39,521 bases of DNA from Burkholderia sp. (GTDB lineage: Bacteria; Pseudomonadota; Gammaproteobacteria; Burkholderiales; Burkholderiaceae), in contig JASLEG010000169.1 in NCBI GenBank assembly GCA_030151225.1, positions 1 to 39,521 on the forward strand, in the 5' to 3' direction. The translations under genes were made by a program, and so were the position numbers. The stretch's first letter is position 1, and the number at the start of each line of letters is the position of its first letter. The notes beneath the pieces are model-generated. The model was not told the origin of the DNA. It saw only the letters and a program-made list of their open reading frames with translations, and made no database searches. This document shows, one piece after another, positions 9,322 to 19,540 of this stretch.

Positions 9322-9382
9322 GGTTCATCGATCGGAATTCAGGGAACACGGCGGGCAGGTCGCATCCGGCGACCCCCGCCGC

Positions 9383-12300
9383 TCAGATCAGCTTCAGCGC
9401 GGCGGCACCGCTGCGGGCCGTCTGCGCGAGACCGCCGACCTGCTGTGCCGTGGAGGCGAGCTTCTGCGCGCTGGCCAGCGTGCCGGCCGCGCCGCTCGGC
9501 AAGGCGCTGCCGAGCGCCTGCTGGGCGAGGCCGAGGCCCGGCTTCGCAAGCGCCGACAAGGGCGACGCGCCGGCCTGCGAGGCGAGGCTCGCGAGCCCCG
9601 CCACGTTCGACAGGCTGGAGGCGCCGGGCAGGCTCGACAGCCCCGCCCCCGCCGATCCCGCCAGCTTGCCCGCGCCGCTCGCGAGACCGGACAGGCTCGC
9701 GAGCCCGCCCAGGCCGCCCGACGCGGCACTGGCACCACCGCCGGCCGCGCCACCCGCCGAGGGCAGCACGCCCGCGAGCTGCTGCTGCGCGACGGCCGCT
9801 TGCGCGGCGCCGTCGGCCGGCGCCTGCTGCGGCCACGCCGCCACGTCGAAGCGGCTCGATTCCTGGGCCTGGTTGCGCGGATCCTGACCGAACTGCACCT
9901 GCGCCGCACCCGGCGGCAGGCCGCTCACCACCGTGTGCCCGCTCGCGTCGAGCGCGCCCTGCTTGAGCAGGCCGCCGTTGGCGTCGAACACGCTGAACTG
10001 GCCGCCCTTCACGGGCTGGCCGTTCGCGTACTGATGCAGCAGCTCGAGCTGCCCCGGCTGGTCGGGCCGCGCCGACGGCAGCGGATAGCCCATGCTGGCC
10101 GGCCCGGCGAAGCTGTGCGAGGCTCCCTTGATATCGATGTTCCCGGGTGCGTGGATCTCGATGTTGCCGCCCTTGAGCCGGATGTACGCGCCGCCCGAGG
10201 TCAGCAGGATTTCCTGATCCGCCGCCAGCTCGATGTTCTGCGTGGCCGACAGCAGCTTCACCGTCTTCTGCGCGGTCAGCTCGAGGTTGTCCGATTGCGC
10301 CTGGATCTCCACCTTGCCCTTCGCGGCGAACAGCTTCATGCCCGCGTTCTGCACGAACAGGCTCAGCTTCTCGCCGATGCTCGCGATCAGCGACTTGCCG
10401 GCCGCCACGTGCGTGCTCTGCCCGCTCACGAGGTTCACGTGCTGGTCCGCCGCGACGTGCACCGACTGCTGCGTCGACAGGCCGATCGCGGCCGGGCTGC
10501 CGAACACCATCACCGGCTGCTGGAACACGTTCGCGCTGCCCGTGCCGCCGCCGGCCGTGTTGCCGCCCGAGGCGGCCGCGCCGCTCGTGCTGCTCTGGGT
10601 CGCGTCGGTCAGCGCGCGCATCGCGTCGTGCGCGTCGGCGAGGCTCTCGGCCTGATGCTGCACGCTGATGTCCGACAGCGATTCCACGATGCTCTCGGCA
10701 TTGACCAGCTGCTGCTGCGTCTCCTTGACGTCGAGCGGCTGGCTGTTCGCGGCCTTCGGATGGGTGGTGACGTACAGGCCCTGGCTCGCGCGCACGGCGC
10801 CGTAATCGTCGGTGCGCAGGTCGAAGCCGCTGCCCAGATAGCCGCCGCGCGTGTTGCCGCTCTGGTCGATCAGGTAGCCGAGATGGAGCAGCGAATTGGC
10901 GCTGCTGCTCATCAGCTGCAGGCGGTTCTGGCCGGTCGCGTCGTCCATCACCATCTGGTTGTAGCCGCTGCCCGCGTATTCCTTCGAGCGCTGGCCGGAC
11001 AGGATGCCGTTGCTGTGCCACTGCGGCTTGACCGAACCGTTGTACACGCGGTGCAGCACGATCGGCCGGTCGCAGTCGCCGCCCACGTAGCCGACGATCA
11101 CCTCCTCGCCCACCCGCGGCATGTGCACGCCGCCATAGCCACCGCCGGTGTCCGACTGCGCCACCCGCACCCAGCACGAGGCGCGTTCGTCGCCCGGGTT
11201 CAGGCGATCCCACACGAAGTGCACCTTCACGCGGTTCAGCTCGTCGGTGTGCACCTCCTCGCCGTCCGGGCCCACCACGATCGCCGTCTCGAGATGCATC
11301 TCCGGCTTGGCGTGCTCGAACGGACTGCGGAACGGCACGCTCACGCGCTGCGCCTCGATCTCGGCCACGAAGAAACCCTCGCTGCCGTCGGCATGCACCA
11401 CCGCGTTGCTCGCGGCGCCCGTTGCATTCTCGGCCTTGGCCGCGTCCACGCGCGCCTTGAGGCTGTGCGGAAAATTCGTCTCGTGCGCCGACAGCGGCAG
11501 GTTGTTCTCGACGTAGCGCGCCACCCGGATCGCCACGAATTCGCGGTCGCTGGCCGAATCGCGATCGTGCACCGGGTGATCGTCGAGCGTGAAGCGGCGG
11601 CCCGCGTCGATGCCGTACACGCCGCCCGCGCCATGGAAGCGCTTCGCGCGCGATTCCCACTCCTCGAGCTTCAGCTGCGACAGGTGATCGCCGCGATCCT
11701 GCTCCAGATAGGTGTAGGCACCCGTGTAGGTATAGACCTCGAGCTGCGACGGCAGCTCGCCCTGGTTCGCGCGCGTGGGCAGCGTGGTGCCCTTCGGATT
11801 CGACGCCGAGCCCGGCGACTTGTAGTCGAAGGTGCGCGACGTGTAGGTCGTGCTCTGCAGCGTGCGCGAGCCGGCCCACTGGGTCAGCGCGTTCGCCTCG
11901 CTGGCCGCGCCGGCGCGCCAGAACGCGAGCGTGGCCGGCGCGAGCGTGTCGAGCGAATACAGATCGTCGGTGATCACGAGCGTGTGCGATTTGCCGTCCG
12001 CCGCGAAACGCCAGAAACCGAACAGCCCTTCCGATTCGAGCAGGCGATGCACGAAATGCCAGTCGGATTCGCTTTGTCGGCAATACGAGCGCGACGGCAG
12101 CGGATTCTTCAACTGGAACTGGAATTGCCCTTGCGCCTGCGGATGCGCATTGAACACGTCGGTCACGATCTGATCGGCGGTCTGGTCCTGCCAGATCCGC
12201 ATGTCGCTGCGAAACCGCAGGAAATGCATCCACGACGCGAACGTGACCTGATACGTGCCGAGGCTGCCGTCCGCGCCGAGCCGGCGCGCCGTGTGGATAT

Positions 12301-12562
12301 AGCCGTGCGTGGGAAGATAGGTTTCGTCGGCCTGGCGCACCCACAGCGTCATGGTCTGCGCGATCAGCGTCTTCAGTTCGACGTCGCCCGCGCTCGACAC
12401 CAGATCGAGCGTGACCGAGAAATCGCGGCCCAATTCCGATTGCGTCACGGCGCGACGCGGAATCAGCGCGTTGTCGGGCAATGCCGGAATATCGGCCTTC
12501 AGCAGCCGGTCCTGCTGAATCAGGCCGCCCTGGACGGCCTGGGTCAAGTCATCGAGATTCAT
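9383..12562 (-). CDS. vgrG: VgrG T6SS spike protein with TTR-like and Ala/Gly-rich C-terminal extension
   Basis: 1059 residues from the ATG at 12562 (MNLDDLTQ). The frame stays open upstream to 12652, but the family N-terminus fits 12562. Order: gp27-like base; gp5-type OB fold around 415-500 (EVHTDELNRVKVHFVWD, RVGEEVIVGYVGGDCDRP); helical linker ~605-655; DUF2345 beta-helix ~725-825 with repeats such as GGNIEIHAPGNIDIKG. A transthyretin-like domain follows at ~834-894 (NGQPVKGGQFSVFDANGG), then ~165 residues rich in Ala, Gly, Leu and Ser. The trimer forms the puncturing needle of the T6SS. TTR-like VgrG extensions are known to recruit cargo, so this end probably binds the Rhs encoded 61 bp downstream. 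No classical enzyme domain is visible. Confidence 0.95.
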   Translation of the reverse strand: MNLDDLTQAVQGGLIQQDRLLKADIPALPDNALIPRRAVTQSELGRDFSVTLDLVSSAGDVELKTLIAQTMTLWVRQADETYLPTHGYIHTARRLGADGSLGTYQVTFASWMHFLRFRSDMRIWQDQTADQIVTDVFNAHPQAQGQFQFQLKNPLPSRSYCRQSESDWHFVHRLLESEGLFGFWRFAADGKSHTLVITDDLYSLDTLAPATLAFWRAGAASEANALTQWAGSRTLQSTTYTSRTFDYKSPGSASNPKGTTLPTRANQGELPSQLEVYTYTGAYTYLEQDRGDHLSQLKLEEWESRAKRFHGAGGVYGIDAGRRFTLDDHPVHDRDSASDREFVAIRVARYVENNLPLSAHETNFPHSLKARVDAAKAENATGAASNAVVHADGSEGFFVAEIEAQRVSVPFRSPFEHAKPEMHLETAIVVGPDGEEVHTDELNRVKVHFVWDRLNPGDERASCWVRVAQSDTGGGYGGVHMPRVGEEVIVGYVGGDCDRPIVLHRVYNGSVKPQWHSNGILSGQRSKEYAGSGYNQMVMDDATGQNRLQLMSSSANSLLHLGYLIDQSGNTRGGYLGSGFDLRTDDYGAVRASQGLYVTTHPKAANSQPLDVKETQQQLVNAESIVESLSDISVQHQAESLADAHDAMRALTDATQSSTSGAAASGGNTAGGGTGSANVFQQPVMVFGSPAAIGLSTQQSVHVAADQHVNLVSGQSTHVAAGKSLIASIGEKLSLFVQNAGMKLFAAKGKVEIQAQSDNLELTAQKTVKLLSATQNIELAADQEILLTSGGAYIRLKGGNIEIHAPGNIDIKGASHSFAGPASMGYPLPSARPDQPGQLELLHQYANGQPVKGGQFSVFDANGGLLKQGALDASGHTVVSGLPPGAAQVQFGQDPRNQAQESSRFDVAAWPQQAPADGAAQAAVAQQQLAGVLPSAGGAAGGGASAASGGLGGLASLSGLASGAGKLAGSAGAGLSSLPGASSLSNVAGLASLASQAGASPLSALAKPGLGLAQQALGSALPSGAAGTLASAQKLASTAQQVGGLAQTARSGAAALKLI

Positions 12563-12783
12563 GCGCGGATCACTGGTTCGTTCACTTCGTGTGCCCCGAA
12601 TTCGCGCGATCGGAGCCATGCCGCAATCCCCGATATCACGAATTATTACCAAGCCGGGAATTTACAACAGAAAGAAGGCCTTTCGATGTATCGCAAAAAA
12701 TTTCATGCCGATAATTCGCATCGATACTCGACAAAATCGATTTCAGGGATCGAGGTTCGGTAATTTCGAAATGAATCGATAAT
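12563..12783. other. AT-rich intergenic stretch upstream of vgrG
   Basis: Clearly lower in GC than its surroundings. No gene is supported. It probably holds the vgrG promoter, but no convincing -35/-10 pair was picked out. Confidence 0.4.
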
Positions 12784-12834
12784 CCGCATTCGCGAATGCG
12801 GAATTTGCTACCGCATTGCCATATTGCAATGCGG
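12784..12834 (-). terminator. Two tandem palindromes after the symporter gene
   Basis: A perfect palindrome at 12784-12801 (CCGCATTCG/CGAATGCGG) and a 9-bp hairpin with a 6-base loop at 12811-12834 (CCGCATTGC/GCAATGCGG). Both share the CCGCATT stem base and lie just past the SSS stop codon. There is no clear U tract, so a processing or mRNA 3'-end role is as likely as intrinsic termination. Confidence 0.5.
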
Positions 12835-12840
12835 CACGGC

Positions 12841-14853
12841 TCACGGATGCCGAATGTAATCGACCAGCGCCCGCGTGTAAGCATCCGGCGGCCGGTCGAG
12901 CAGGCTCACGCCGATCGCCGCCGCGAACCCGGCCGGCACGCCGAACACGCCCGAGCTGATCGGCTCGATGCCGAACCAGATCGGCCCGGCAAAACCGGTC
13001 AGCTGCGTGAAGAACGGATAGGTGGAGAGGATGTACCAGATGCAGACCGCCAGCCCGGTGATCATGCCGGCCACCGCGCCGCGCGTGGTGGTGCGCTTCC
13101 AGAACACGGCCAGCACGAGCACCGGAAAGAAGCTCGAGGCCGCGAGCGAGAACGCCGCGCCCACCAGGAACAGGATCTTGCCGGTGTTGAGCGAAGCGAC
13201 GTAGGACGCGAGCAGGGCCACGCCGAGCAGCAGCACCTTGGAGATCGTCACGCGCCGCTGCGCGGACGCCTCGGGCGCCGCCATGTGGTAATACACGTCG
13301 TGCGAGAGCGTGTTGGCGATCGTCAGCAGCAGGCCGTCGGCAGTGGACAGCGCCGCGGCCAGTGCGCCCGCCGCCACCAGCCCCGACATGACGTAAGGCA
13401 GCCCGGCGATCTCGGGCGCGGCCAGCACCACGATGTCGGGCTGCATCTGGATGTCGCCCCAGTGCACGATGCCGTCGCGAATCACGTCCACCACGCCGAT
13501 CAGGTCGGGCTCGAAGTGCTGCCATTGCGTGACCCAGGCCGGCATCTCCGCGAAGGGCTGCCCCACCAGATGCGCGAGGATCTCGAACTTGATCAGCACG
13601 GCCAGCACCGGCACGCTCAGGTAGAACAGCGCGATGAAGAACAGCGTCCAGCCCACCGAGCGCCGCGCCGATGCCACGGAGGTGGTGGTGTTGTAGCGCG
13701 TGAGGATGTGCGGCAGGCTGGCGGTGCCGAGCGACAGGCACAGCAGCAGCGCGAGGAAGTTGCGCTTGCGCGGGCGCTGGTCCTCGTCGTTCGCCGACGG
13801 AAACGGCGCGTGCATCGGCAGCGGCTCGGCCGCGCGCGCGAGCAACTCGTCGCGTGCCTGCTCCCAGGCCACGCGCGCGGCGGCGGCATCGCGCGGGAAT
13901 TCGGCCAGCGCGCGCTCGCGCTGGTTGATCTCGCGCAGCGGCCCGTTGCGCCGGCGCAGCGCGGCCAGCTCGTCCACCAGTTGCGCGCGCGCCTCGCCGT
14001 AGGACGCCGGCAGCCGGTCGAGCCGTACCTGCACCCGGGCCGCGCGCTGCCGGAACGCGTCGCGCACGGCGCGCTCGTCGGCCGATTCGCGCACCTCGGT
14101 CTCGAGCGCCTCCACGCGCGTCATCAGCTTGCCGTAGTTCGCCTGCGGCACGGGGCCGAGGCCGTCCTTGATCGCGATCAGCGACACCGGAATCAGGAAC
14201 GCGGCGATCAGGATCACGTACTGCGCCACCTGGGTCCAGGTCACGGCGCGCATGCCGCCGAGGAACGAGCACACCAGAATCCCGGCCAACCCGCAGAAGA
14301 TGCCGATCGCGAAATCCACGCCGATGAAGCGCGTCGCGATCAGGCCGATGCCCTGGATCTGCGCGACCAGGTACACGAACGAGCAGAGGATCGCCGCGCC
14401 GGCCGCGAGCGCGCGCACCAGCGTGCTCGAATAGCGGGTGCCGAGGAAGTCGGGAATCGTGTAGCGCGCGAGCTTGCGCACGTACGGCGCGAGCAGGAAG
14501 GCCACCAGGCAGAAGCCGCCGGTCCAGCCCATCAGGTAGGCGAGCGCATCGTAGCCGGTGGCGTACAGCGACCCGGCCAGGCCGATGAAGGACGCGGCCG
14601 ACAGCCAGTCGGCGGCGGTGGCCATGCCGTTGAAGGCCGACGGCACGCGCCGCCCGGCCACGTAGTACTCGACCAGATCGGAGGTGCGCGAGAGCAGGCC
14701 GATCACGGCATACACGGCGATCGGCACGAACAGGAACACGTAGCCGATCCACACGCCGGACCCGGTCGAGCGCTCGACGCGCCAGAGCAGCAGCACGAAG
14801 GCGAGGAAGCCGACGGTGTAGAGCGCGTAGGCACGAATCAGGCGGCGGGTCAT
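12841..14853 (-). CDS. SSS-family sodium/solute symporter, probable acetate permease
   Basis: 670 residues with about 13 membrane segments and the solute:sodium symporter pattern. Examples are EYYVAGRRVPSAFNGMATAADWLSAASFIG (residues ~62-91), GMRAVTWTQVAQYVIL (~200-215) and the ATG-less helix GALAAALSTADGLLLTIANTLSHD. Between residues ~230 and 363 there is a charged, Arg/Ala/Glu-rich insert that looks coiled-coil and cytoplasmic; this long insert occurs in the VC_2705-type branch that pairs with DUF4212. Its ATG overlaps the upstream DUF4212 stop (ATGA), so the two are translationally coupled. Location after acs suggests uptake of acetate or a related short-chain acid. The substrate is inferred from context. 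Confidence 0.9.
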   Translation of the reverse strand: MTRRLIRAYALYTVGFLAFVLLLWRVERSTGSGVWIGYVFLFVPIAVYAVIGLLSRTSDLVEYYVAGRRVPSAFNGMATAADWLSAASFIGLAGSLYATGYDALAYLMGWTGGFCLVAFLLAPYVRKLARYTIPDFLGTRYSSTLVRALAAGAAILCSFVYLVAQIQGIGLIATRFIGVDFAIGIFCGLAGILVCSFLGGMRAVTWTQVAQYVILIAAFLIPVSLIAIKDGLGPVPQANYGKLMTRVEALETEVRESADERAVRDAFRQRAARVQVRLDRLPASYGEARAQLVDELAALRRRNGPLREINQRERALAEFPRDAAAARVAWEQARDELLARAAEPLPMHAPFPSANDEDQRPRKRNFLALLLCLSLGTASLPHILTRYNTTTSVASARRSVGWTLFFIALFYLSVPVLAVLIKFEILAHLVGQPFAEMPAWVTQWQHFEPDLIGVVDVIRDGIVHWGDIQMQPDIVVLAAPEIAGLPYVMSGLVAAGALAAALSTADGLLLTIANTLSHDVYYHMAAPEASAQRRVTISKVLLLGVALLASYVASLNTGKILFLVGAAFSLAASSFFPVLVLAVFWKRTTTRGAVAGMITGLAVCIWYILSTYPFFTQLTGFAGPIWFGIEPISSGVFGVPAGFAAAIGVSLLDRPPDAYTRALVDYIRHP

Positions 14854-15332
14854 GCGCGCTCGTCGGTGGCGTCGAGGGAGGAGGTCGCGCCGGGGCCGCC
14901 GGCCGCGATCGTTGCGTGCGCATCGTCCCAGCCGTCGCGGCGCTGCGCCTCGTCAAATGCGGCGTAGTCGCGCCGCAGCCGGCGATCGGCGCGCTGCATC
15001 AGCACCACGTACACGGCGATCAGCAGCAGATACACGAGGATCGCGCCCTGCGCGCCGAGGTAGAACGGCAGGCTGAAGCCGGCGAAGCGCAGCGCGGCCA
15101 GCGCCGGCGCGAACAGCGGCACCAGGAACGACACCGCGAAGCCGATCGCCATCAGCACCGCGATCAGCGTGACGTTGAAGCGCCAGTAGCGCGCATGCGC
15201 GTGCGCGAGCGGCGCCGGCACGGGCGGCGGCTCGGCGCGGTGCGAGGCGTTGGACGCGTTGGACGTGGTGGACGAATTCGGCGGCATGCTCGTTCGCGGC
15301 GCGACGGAGGGAAGGTTCGGGAAACGGCCCAT
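14850..15332 (-). CDS. DUF4212 small subunit of SSS symporter
   Basis: About 160 residues with a Pro/Ser-rich N-terminus, then the DUF4212 pattern HARYWRFNVTLIAVLMAIGFAVSF with two membrane helices (the second around FYLGAQGAILVYLLLIAVYVVLM) and a charged tail. It accompanies VC_2705-type symporters, and its stop overlaps the symporter start. Start choice is uncertain. A TTG at 15347 falls inside the acs terminator T run and is unlikely. ATG 15332 or ATG 15287 are the candidates and neither has a strong ribosome site. Only the part after residue ~45 is conserved, so either start gives the same functional domain. Confidence 0.8.
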   Translation of the reverse strand: MGRFPNLPSVAPRTSMPPNSSTTSNASNASHRAEPPPVPAPLAHAHARYWRFNVTLIAVLMAIGFAVSFLVPLFAPALAALRFAGFSLPFYLGAQGAILVYLLLIAVYVVLMQRADRRLRRDYAAFDEAQRRDGWDDAHATIAAGGPGATSSLDATDERA

Positions 15333-15344
15333 CCCGCTATCTAA

Positions 15345-15387
15345 CAAAAAAGCCCCCGCGCGGGCAATCGGGGTTGCCGCGCAGGGG
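15345..15387 (-). terminator. Rho-independent terminator after acs
   Basis: On the minus strand a long GC stem (CCCCTGCGCGGCAA with TTGCCCGCGCGGGG, one G-U pair and one bulge) is followed by GCTTTTTTG. It lies about 60 bp after the acs stop and ahead of the DUF4212 gene, so acs and the symporter pair are at least partly separate transcripts. Confidence 0.85.
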
Positions 15388-15445
15388 CGTCGTGCCGGGG
15401 CACGCCCGGCCGTCGCATCTCAGCGAGTGATGACGCTCGGGGCGC

Positions 15446-17428
<1,983 letters not shown>

Positions 17429-17742
17429 CGACTACCCCTTGATGATGGTGAAACCTGCTGCATGACGCGGCGCGCTTGCGTGCGCCGCTGCCACGGCGCG
17501 CGATGCGCCGTGCCTCCTGAACTTCGTGCGCCGCCGCTCGGGGGCGGGCGGCGCTGCTCCTGCTTCTGTTTCTATTGATCGTGCCTTTGTGCGCCTGCGT
17601 CTTGCTGCAACGCCGCATCGGGCGGCGGCGCCGTTTCCGTTGCGATTCTTCACATCACGCGCGCCACGCACGTGAGCGACACGATAAGCTGCGAGACTTA
17701 CCCGTCACTTACGCGGCACGCATGCGGGCCGGCCCGGGTCGC
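17429..17742. other. Divergent control region between acs and the DMT transporter, with tandem hairpins
   Basis: No gene is supported here. Two perfect inverted repeats lie next to acs: GCGGCGC/GCGCCGC at 17467-17488 and CACGGCGC/GCGCCGTG at 17492-17512. A third, CGCCGC/GCGGCG, is at 17611-17627. The first two would sit in the acs leader RNA or its promoter. No acs -10/-35 pair was convincing. Confidence 0.5.
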
Positions 17743-17748
17743 TACAAT
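17743..17748 (+). promoter_or_regulatory. Probable -10 element (TACAAT) of the DMT transporter gene
   Basis: GCTACAAT 31 bases before the TTG start, so the leader would be about 24 bases. No good -35 hexamer is visible. The same TACAAT box recurs before three other genes in this window. Confidence 0.5.
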
Positions 17749-17778
17749 CCTAACTGAACTCAACGCCCGGACTCCAGT

Positions 17779-18687
17779 TTGAATCGCTACGCCTTCATCC
17801 TCATCCTGTCGATGCTGCTGGTCGGCAGCAACGTCGGCATCGGCAAAACCATCGTGGTGGCGGTGCCGGTGGTGATCCTCGCCACGCTGCGCTTCCTGAT
17901 CGCGAACGCGGTGCTCTGGCCGCTGTGGCGACCGTCGAAGATGCGCAGGGTGAAGCGCGCTGAGTGGCTCAATCTGTTCCTGCAGGCGTTCTTCGGCACC
18001 TTCCTGTTCACGCTGCTGATGCTGACCGGCGTGCAGCGCACCAGCGCGGTGGCCGCCGGCGTGATCACGAGCACGATTCCGGCGTTGGTGGCACTGTTCG
18101 CGTGGATCTTCCTGCGCGAGCGCCCCGACGGCCGCGCGCTGCTGTCGATCGCGCTCGCGATCGTGGGCGTGGTGGCGATCAACGTGGCCAACGTGATGAA
18201 CGGCGGCCACGCCGCCGCGCCGGCGCAGGAAAACTCGCTCGTCGGCAACCTGCTGATCCTCGGCGCGGTGTGCTGCGAATCGTTCTACGTGATCCTCTCG
18301 CGCCGCCTGACCGAAACCCTGCGCGCGCTCGACATCTGCGCCTACACGCACCTGTTCGGCATGCTGCTGATGCTGCCGTTCGGCCTGGCCGCGCTGCCGC
18401 ACTTCGATTACGCGGCGGTGCCGGCCGGCACCTGGGCGCTGGTGGTCTGGTATGCGCTGTCGGCCAGCATCTTCTCGTTCTGCCTGTGGATGATCGGCAT
18501 CCGGCACGTGGCCGGCAGCCTGGCCGGCGTGTTCAGCGCGGTGCTGCCGATCGCGGCGGCCGTGTACGGCATCGCCTTCCTCAACGAACGCCCCACACTC
18601 GCACACGGCTTCGCGCTGGCCTGCGTGGTGACCGGCATCCTGCTCGCGAGCCTGAAGCCGCGCGGCACGCCGAACGCGGCGTCCTGA
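17779..18687 (+). CDS. EamA/DMT-family drug/metabolite transporter
   Basis: 302 residues and about ten hydrophobic helices in two repeated halves, the usual EamA layout for inner-membrane metabolite exporters. Typical elements are VITSTIPALVALFAWIFLRERP (~residues 94-115) at the end of the first half and GVFSAVLPIAAAVYGIAFLNERPT at the end of the second. The best start is TTG at 17779. It lies a short distance from the TACAAT box and gives a natural first helix (NRYAFILILSMLLVGSN). The next ATG at 17812 would cut into that helix. Substrate unknown. It is transcribed divergently from acs. Confidence 0.88.
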   Translation: MNRYAFILILSMLLVGSNVGIGKTIVVAVPVVILATLRFLIANAVLWPLWRPSKMRRVKRAEWLNLFLQAFFGTFLFTLLMLTGVQRTSAVAAGVITSTIPALVALFAWIFLRERPDGRALLSIALAIVGVVAINVANVMNGGHAAAPAQENSLVGNLLILGAVCCESFYVILSRRLTETLRALDICAYTHLFGMLLMLPFGLAALPHFDYAAVPAGTWALVVWYALSASIFSFCLWMIGIRHVAGSLAGVFSAVLPIAAAVYGIAFLNERPTLAHGFALACVVTGILLASLKPRGTPNAAS

Positions 18688-18790
18688 ACGGGATCGGGAG
18701 CGACCTCCCGAACACCGCGCGACGGGCCGGCGCGCCCGCCGCCCCTGTTCGGTCGCCCCGCCCTCCGCGCCGCCCATGCTGCACCCGCGT

Positions 18791-18796
18791 TACAAT
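18791..18796 (+). promoter_or_regulatory. Probable -10 element (TACAAT) of the UPF0114 gene
   Basis: GTTACAAT about 57 bases ahead of the start at 18853. No convincing -35. Confidence 0.45.
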
Positions 18797-18852
18797 GTCG
18801 CGCCTCACCAGATTCAACCCATGATACCCGCGGCCCCCAGACCGCCCGACCC

Positions 18853-19428
18853 ATGTCTGCACGCCAGAACGCCCCTCACGTCCGACGCGGCATGAAACCG
18901 CTTCCGTCCCTGATTTTCATGAGCCGCTGGCTGCAGGTGCCGCTCTATCTGGGCCTGATCGTCGCGCAGGGCATCTACGTCTACCTGTTCCTGAAGGAAG
19001 TCTGGCACCTGCTCTCGCACGCCACGACGCTCGACGAGACCAACATCATGCTCGCCGTGCTCGGGCTGATCGACGTGGTGATGATCTCGAACCTGCTGAT
19101 CATGGTGATCGTGGGCGGCTACGAGACCTTCGTGTCGCGCCTCGGGGTGGAAGGCCACCCCGACGAGCCCGAATGGCTCGACCACGTGAATGCCGGCGTG
19201 CTGAAGGTGAAGCTGTCGATGGCGCTGATCAGCATCTCGTCGATTCATCTGCTGAAAACCTTCATCAACACCGATCAGCAATCGGAGCACTCGATCATGT
19301 GGCAGGTGCTGATCCATCTGGCATTCCTGCTGTCGGCGCTCGTGATGGCGTGGATCGACCGCATCACGACGCAGACGCACCCAAAGCATTTCGACGAGGC
19401 ACCGCGCGTGCCCCGCGAGACGGCCTGA
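18853..19428 (+). CDS. UPF0114 / YqhA-like inner-membrane protein
   Basis: 191 residues with four likely membrane helices. The first is LPSLIFMSRWLQVPLYLGLIVAQGIYVYLF, then IMLAVLGLIDVVMISNLLIMVIVGGYETFVSRL. The SRWL..P.Y.GL and LLIMV..GGYE.FVS.L patterns match E. coli YqhA. No biochemical role is established for the family. An internal ATG at 18892 (MKPLPSLIF) would remove a charged 13-residue lead and is an equally possible start, as neither has a clear ribosome site. The following fumarase begins 112 bp later. Confidence 0.85.
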   Translation: MSARQNAPHVRRGMKPLPSLIFMSRWLQVPLYLGLIVAQGIYVYLFLKEVWHLLSHATTLDETNIMLAVLGLIDVVMISNLLIMVIVGGYETFVSRLGVEGHPDEPEWLDHVNAGVLKVKLSMALISISSIHLLKTFINTDQQSEHSIMWQVLIHLAFLLSALVMAWIDRITTQTHPKHFDEAPRVPRETA

Positions 19429-19540
19429 ACCCCGGCCGTCGAACGCAATATCGGCCAAAGCCTGCACGCAGGCGGCGGCCCGGGCCGGCGACAGACCGGC
19501 TTGTCCGTTTCACCACAATAGTCCCCACTGAGTCACAGCC

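Noticed and set aside
5857..9966. 1369-residue open frame on the plus strand
   Set aside because: Mirror of the complete rhs gene. Composition is typical of an antisense shadow and it runs across the rhs/vgrG boundary.
8702..12763. 1353-residue open frame on the plus strand
   Set aside because: Antisense to vgrG and the rhs start; no recognisable motif.
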